Positions 59,626-64,000 of a DNA stretch of 64,000 bases are shown here, one piece after another. The stretch's first letter is position 1. Each line of letters begins with the position of its first letter. The stretch is from NCBI GenBank assembly GCA_023053575.1, contig JAKZAP010000016.1:15580030-15644029 (forward strand). Reading direction: 5' to 3'. Under the pieces are notes generated by a model, which was not told where the DNA came from, ran no database searches, and worked only from the letters and a program-made list of their open reading frames with translations. The DNA is from Branchinecta lynchi (lineage: Eukaryota; Arthropoda; Branchiopoda; Anostraca; Branchinectidae). The position numbers and the translations under genes are program-made.

Positions 59626-59730
59626 GTTAACTGCAGTATTTGCTACTCAGATTCATCTTATCACTATTTTGGTATTAATCTTATCTGCGTCGAGATAAGA
59701 GTAATCCGAGTAGCAAATACTGCAGTTAAC
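59626..59730. repeat. 105-bp near-perfect palindrome
   Basis: GTTAACTGCAGTATTTGCTACTC (first arm) is repeated inverted as gagtagcaaatactgcagttaac; the inner stem TCATCTTATC/GATAAGA continues it. Ends 40 bp before the FBXL5 exon 3 start, so it overlaps the region expected to hold the branch point. Confidence 0.85.
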
Positions 59731-59769
59731 TTTATCTGACTGACAGAATCAACTTAATGTGTTTTGCAG

Positions 59770-60050
59770 ATGCTTGAGCTTGTCCACCATGGATACTCCT
59801 ACGCCAGCCGTTCTGCTGACGTCCGCTATCAGTTTTGCAAACGTCTTTTGAAAGAGCTTAAAGATTTCACAGCCAAGTTTATCCCGCACATGGAAGAAGA
59901 AGAAGAAGTATTTCAGCCCCTTCTTATGGAGTGCTTCGACTATGAAGAGCTGAAGTCCCTTAAAGAGTCAGTGATTCATGAGCATGAGTCGTGGAAGGAG
60001 AATTTGTTTTCCGGTGGTTCGGCGCTCTCCCGGCTGGAGACACTGTTTAT
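59770..60050 (+). CDS. FBXL5: FBXL5 exon 3 (residues 96-188, end of hemerythrin-like domain)
   Basis: Acceptor ttttgcag|ATG and strong donor TTTAT|GTAAGT; 281 bp, so it ends in phase 2. It encodes the fourth helix pair with FIPHMEEEEEVFQPLLME, where His135 and Glu139 match the last iron ligands of FBXL5, followed by the YEELKSLKESVIHEHESW helix. All expected ligands (His16, His58, Glu59, Glu62, His88, His135, Glu139) are therefore present, so the iron sensor is predicted functional. The F-box and leucine-rich repeats are not found up to 64000 and must be downstream. A 105-bp palindrome sits only 40 bp before the acceptor. Confidence 0.95.
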
Positions 60051-60109
60051 GTAAGTTGGTAAAGGCGGCTGGGGTCGGTCATACACAAATGCTCAATTTT
60101 CGGGTATGG

Positions 60110-60352
60110 TGCTCACACATTTGCGCATGATGATAGGATGGAGCAAGAGGATTCGGTTAAGGTGATGGGGAAGAATAATTTTGATGACCTTCGTCGGCTT
60201 GGGAGGTTCCTAAAGCGGGCTATGGAGCATCGGGAGCGTTTTTTTGTAGCAAGGGTTCCCTCCTTTTCGTTTAAATTTGTGAGTGTTATTATGTGTTTAT
60301 TTTGTTTTCCTGCCATTTCCCCAAGGACTTTTTGGAAATAAATTCATTCATT
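60110..60352 (+). pseudogene. LINE 3' end with (ATTC)n tail
   Basis: The plus frame reads ..NNFDDLRRLGRFLKRAMEHRERF.., then a 3' UTR similar to 27475-27596 (ttatgtgtttattttg..gccatttccccaaggac) and aaataaattcattcatt. 5'-truncated insertion in FBXL5 intron 3. Confidence 0.55.
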
Positions 60353-60478
60353 GGGGCACCATGCCTTGCAATAAGAGCATGTTACCCCCACACAAATCTG
60401 TTTGTAAAGCGGATTCCCCTTTCAGATTCTCAATTCAACGGATTTCACGGATTCAACGGATAACATGGTGCCCTGACA
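60353..60478. repeat. short inverted repeat GGGCACCATG...CATGGTGCCC
   Basis: Ends pair over 10 bp; directly abuts the LINE tail. 60480-60700 is unannotated. Confidence 0.5.
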
Positions 60479-60713
60479 TATGAACATCCTGCCCGTACGT
60501 GGGGGCATGCCCAGATGTTAGGGCATCATGCCAGAAATTTGAAGATTTGTTTATGACTGGTTGGGGTGAGGTGGAAAATCATAGAAGTGCAAAATATTAT
60601 ACCAACGCAAAAAAAAAAGAAAATACAACAAACACAAAAATACACCTTATTGACAAACGTCCCTGACGAGTGCCGTCCTCACAGGAAGACAGCTGAAGAA
60701 GAGATCAGCTGCA

Positions 60714-61210
60714 TTCTGATTAGCATATTCTGTTTTGTGCCATATAGCGATTGTAATTTCTGTCCGTCAGTCGGTCTGTCGGTCCCGGTTTTGCTAGTTC
60801 GGGCACTTCCAGATAAGCTAGGACGATGAAACTTGGCAGGCGTATCAGGGACCGGACCAGATTAAATTAGAAATAGTCACTTCCCCGATCCGACCGTATG
60901 TAGGGGAGTGGAGGGAGGGGCAATCCTGAAAATGAGGTATTTTTAGCTTACGAACGGTTGATCGGATCTTAATGAAACTTGGTATATGGAAGGACCTCGT
61001 GTCTCAGACGTTCCATTTTAAATCCGTGACATGGGGGGGAGTTGGAGGGGGAAACTGGAAATCTTGGAAAACAGTTAGAGTGAAGAGATCCCTAGTCCTA
61101 GATACGTGACTGACATAACCGGAACGGATCCACTTCGGATCCTCTCCGAATTTCTAGTGATCCCTCGAGTTCGGTGCTTTCTGAAGTAATAGGACGACGA
61201 AAATTGGCAA
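60714..61210 (-). mobile_element. family W element, minus, left part
   Basis: Begins with the W 3' end inverted (gccatatagcgattgtaatttctgtccgtcagtcgg), then unit sequence (aggacgatgaaacttggcagg; agtcacttccccgatccgacc). Continues after the Z insertion at 63161. Confidence 0.8.
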
Positions 61211-61218
61211 GCATGTAC

Positions 61219-63152
61219 AGGGGCGTCACTAGCCTTTTACCTTTGGGGGGGGGGGACGTCCGGTTTGTGCCGACGGACTAAAAAATTTGCCGACAAAAAT
61301 TTGCCGCGAAGCGGCAACGGCGTACATTTCCCGCCAGCACAGAATAGAATCGGGGTAAAACTAACTGTAATGCATCAGTTGAGATTATTCCTTTGATGTA
61401 ATTTCGTATTTTAAGTTCACATATTTGGCTTTTCATTTTCCAACGACTGTACCAAGAACAAGTTAAATTGAGCGCCGCAGGCGAAATTTTTAAAATCTGC
61501 CTTTTTTTCCAGAAAAATTTAACTATACCTACCATACAAGTTCTAGCTTTTAACGTGTTTCAGCGAATTTCAATCCTAAAACGACAAGCTAAATGAAACA
61601 CTGTTCTTCTCAATAAAGAATACTACAAAATGCGCCGCAGGCGAAATTTTGTGTGAATTAACTGTAACAACGCATCAATTGAGGTTATTCCTTTGGTATA
61701 ATCTCGTATTTTAAAGTTCACATATTCGTCTTTTCATTTGAACTTTCGCTGGAAAGCAAATCTTCCAACGACTGTACCAAGGCAAGTTAAACCAAGCGCC
61801 GCAGGCCAAATTTTTTTAATCTGTTTTTTTGCGGAAAATTCAGCTATAGTACCATACAATTTCCGGCTTTTAACGTGTTTCAAACCCCAAGAATTTCTAT
61901 CCTAAAAGGAAAACTAAATGATACACCATTCTTACAAATAGGGAATACTACAAAATGCGCCAGGCGAAATTTTGTGTAAAACTTACTGTAATGCATCAGT
62001 TGACATTGTTCCTTTGATGTAAATACATATATTTAATTTCACATATTCGGCTTTTCGTTTCAACTTTTGCTAAGAAGCGAAGCTTCCAACGACTGTACCC
62101 AGAACATGTTGAACTAAGCAACGCCGGCGAATTTTTTTTAATTTGTATTATTCCGGAAAAGTTTGCGACCGGCAAATGTTTGCAGAATTTGATTTCTTAC
62201 GTATAGAACACGCGGTGTGCGGACAAGAACACCGACGCCCGACAAAAGCATTCAGAATTCGATTTCTTCTGGGTTTTGCCCGACAAGATTGTAAAGAACG
62301 TGTAAATAGAAGCCGATGTACCGACGAGACTTGAACTTTCGGCATGGGCCCGATAAAAAGTTGCAGAATTTGATTTTTTTTTTTTTCTTTAAAAAGAACC
62401 CGATGTGCCGACGAGAATACCGACGCCCGACAAAACCATCGAGCATGTGATTTGTTCTGTGTTTTGCTCGACTAGACTGTACAGAACTTGATTCATACGT
62501 GTAAAAATAACCCCTTGTGCCAATGAAACTTAAACTTCCTGGGTGCGCCAGACAAAGTTTGCAAAATTTGATTTCTTACGTATAAGTAGAACCCGACGAG
62601 TCGACCGACCCCCGACAAAAGCATACAAAATATTTCTTCTGGAGTTCTTTTCTATAAAAAGAACCCGATGTGCCGACGAACCGAGGCACGACAAAAGCTT
62701 GCAGAATTCGATTTCTCCAGTGCTTTGCCTGACAAATGTTTGCAGGATTTCATTTCTTGCGTATAAAAAGAACACGATGTGCCGACGAGTCGACCGATGC
62801 CCGACAAAAACTTAATTTGTTTTTATTTCTTCTGGATTCCTTATGTATAAAAAGAACCCGATGTGCCGACGAGAATACCGAGGCACGACAAAAGCATGCA
62901 GAATTCGATTTCTTCAATGTTTTGCCCGACAAACGTTTGCAGGATTTCGTTTCTTGCATATACAAACACCCGATGTGCCGACGGATCGACCGATGCCTGA
63001 TAAAAAGCATACAAAATATTATTTTTTCTATGTTTGCCGGCGCTTCGCGCCGACAAACAAGTGAACTTTCGCCGGGCTTCGCCCGACGAAAGTACTTTCT
63101 CAGGACCTTTAGGGGGGGAGTCCCCCCCTCCCCCCCCATAGTGACGCCCCTG
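61219..63152. mobile_element. family Z (hAT-like) element, complete copy nested in W
   Basis: Ends CAGGGGCGTCACTAGCC and ..TAGTGACGCCCCTG; flanked by AGCATGTA (61211-61218, 63153-63160). Same layout as the copy at 28040: left body with cgccgcaggcgaaatttt words, right tandem array (62260-63010), then the GCTTCGC hairpins at 63037-63052 and 63073-63085. It carries an extra hairpin TTGCCGC-GAA-GCGGCAA (61301-61317) that the 28040 copy lacks. No transposase. Confidence 0.93.
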
Positions 63153-63160
63153 AGCATGTA

Positions 63161-64000
63161 AGGGAACCAACCAGGTTAAATAGGAAATAGTCACTTTCCC
63201 GATCCGACCATCTGGGGGGGGGGGGGGGGGGGATTTAGGTAGGGTGATCGGATCTTGATGAAAGTTGATATTTAGGATGATCTCGTGTCTGGGACGTCGC
63301 ACTTTAAATCCAGGCCGGATCCGATGACACTGGGGGGAGTTGGAGGAGGAAACCGGAAATCTTGAGAAACGCTTAGAGTAGAGGGATCGGGATGCAACTT
63401 GGTGGAAAGAACAAGCACAAATCCTAGATAAGTCATTGACATAACCGGACCGGGTCCGGGTACAGTGGGGGGAGTTGGGGGGAGTTGGGGGGGAGGGAGG
63501 TCCGGATTTCTAGCGATCCCGCGAGTTCGTCATATTTCCTGATGTGCTAGGACTATGAAACTTGGCAGATATGTCAAGGATCCGAACAGATTGACCTTAG
63601 AATATTCGTTTCCTCGATCGGAACATCGTGGGGGGAGTGGAAGGATGGGGAGTCCGGAATCTAGTGGCATGCATAACTTTTGAACGGGTGATCGGATTTG
63701 AATGAAACTTGTAGGGTGGAAAAAGCTATCGCCTCAGATGTTCAGTGTCAAGTACGGACCGGGTCCGATACCTGTGGGGGGGGGGCATCGAAAAACTCAT
63801 GAAACGCTTAAAGCAGAGGGATTGGGACGGAACTTAATGGAGACAACAAGCATTAGGCCTAGATACGAAATTGACGGAGTCAATGGTTTCGGGGCTCCGT
63901 GGGGGGAGTTGGAGGGGGTTTCCTGGAACTCCGGTAGTCGCGAGTTAGAATAGTTCCAGATGTACTAAGACAACGAAACCTTGCAGGCGTATTATTGACC
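63161..64000 (-). mobile_element. family W element, minus, right part (continues past window)
   Basis: Unit sequences in reverse orientation: aaacttggcagatatgtcaagg near 63557, gtggggggagttggagg blocks, atcggatttgaatgaaacttg and ggtccg words; G-runs at 63216-63232 and 63776-63787. It runs off the right edge, so its 5' end is not seen. Confidence 0.78.

Larger units (their letters stand above)
57030..59769 (+). other. FBXL5: FBXL5 intron 2
   Basis: Contains a minus-strand LINE tail (57335-57420), the end of a MITE related to the one at 5892 (57690-57805), a TA-rich microsatellite (58770-58877), minus-strand LINE 3' sequence (58915-59480) and a short palindrome (59626-59730). 57810-58760 is unannotated: I see only scattered short open frames there. 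Confidence 0.88.

Overview
This window is eukaryotic nuclear DNA. It holds interrupted genes with GT/AG introns, no operons, and a very heavy load of transposon debris. The two recognisable host genes (alpha-tubulin and the iron-sensing F-box protein FBXL5) and the repeat spectrum (hAT-like MITEs, LINE fragments with microsatellite tails, a tRNA-derived SINE, fold-back elements, tandem-array elements) suggest an invertebrate animal, probably aquatic. I cannot fix the phylum from the sequence alone.

Left third (1-18 kb): an alpha-tubulin gene on the minus strand. Exon 2 (17466-17688, residues 2-75), exon 3 (13478-13642, residues 76-130) and exon 4 (3462-3598, residues 131-176) are intact with clean splice sites. 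The ATG-only first exon lies somewhere above 17.7 kb and residues 177 onward lie beyond the left edge. The 3.8 kb and 9.9 kb introns are packed with MITEs, a 1.5 kb fold-back element, tandem-array elements and hairpin repeats.

Middle (18-54 kb): no host gene that I can support. The region is a mosaic of nested repeats. Family Z is hAT-like, with ends CAGGGGCGTCAC and 8-bp target duplications. Families W and V carry internal tandem arrays and a terminal hairpin or palindrome. Family Y includes a 2.4 kb tandem duplication and an inverted relative. LINE 3' fragments, a short hAT element (48458-49318) and several inverted-repeat MITEs are also present.

Right end (54-64 kb): FBXL5 on the plus strand, with exons 1-3 (54686-54772, 56832-57029, 59770-60050). 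They encode an apparently complete hemerythrin-like iron-binding domain with all expected ligand positions. The F-box and leucine-rich-repeat exons must lie beyond 64 kb. The intron after exon 3 contains a LINE 3' end and a minus-strand W element split by a 1.93 kb Z element.

Most notable observations: (i) families Z and Y repeatedly carry GC stems closed on the GCGAAGC/GCTTCGC mini-hairpin core, and one Y duplicate has lost a 40-bp block containing two such hairpins between short direct repeats; (ii) one arm of the 2.4 kb tandem duplication carries a 333-bp hAT-like insertion with a perfect 8-bp target duplication while the other arm preserves the empty site; (iii) W and V share one architecture and a short common core, suggesting a common mobilisation mode.
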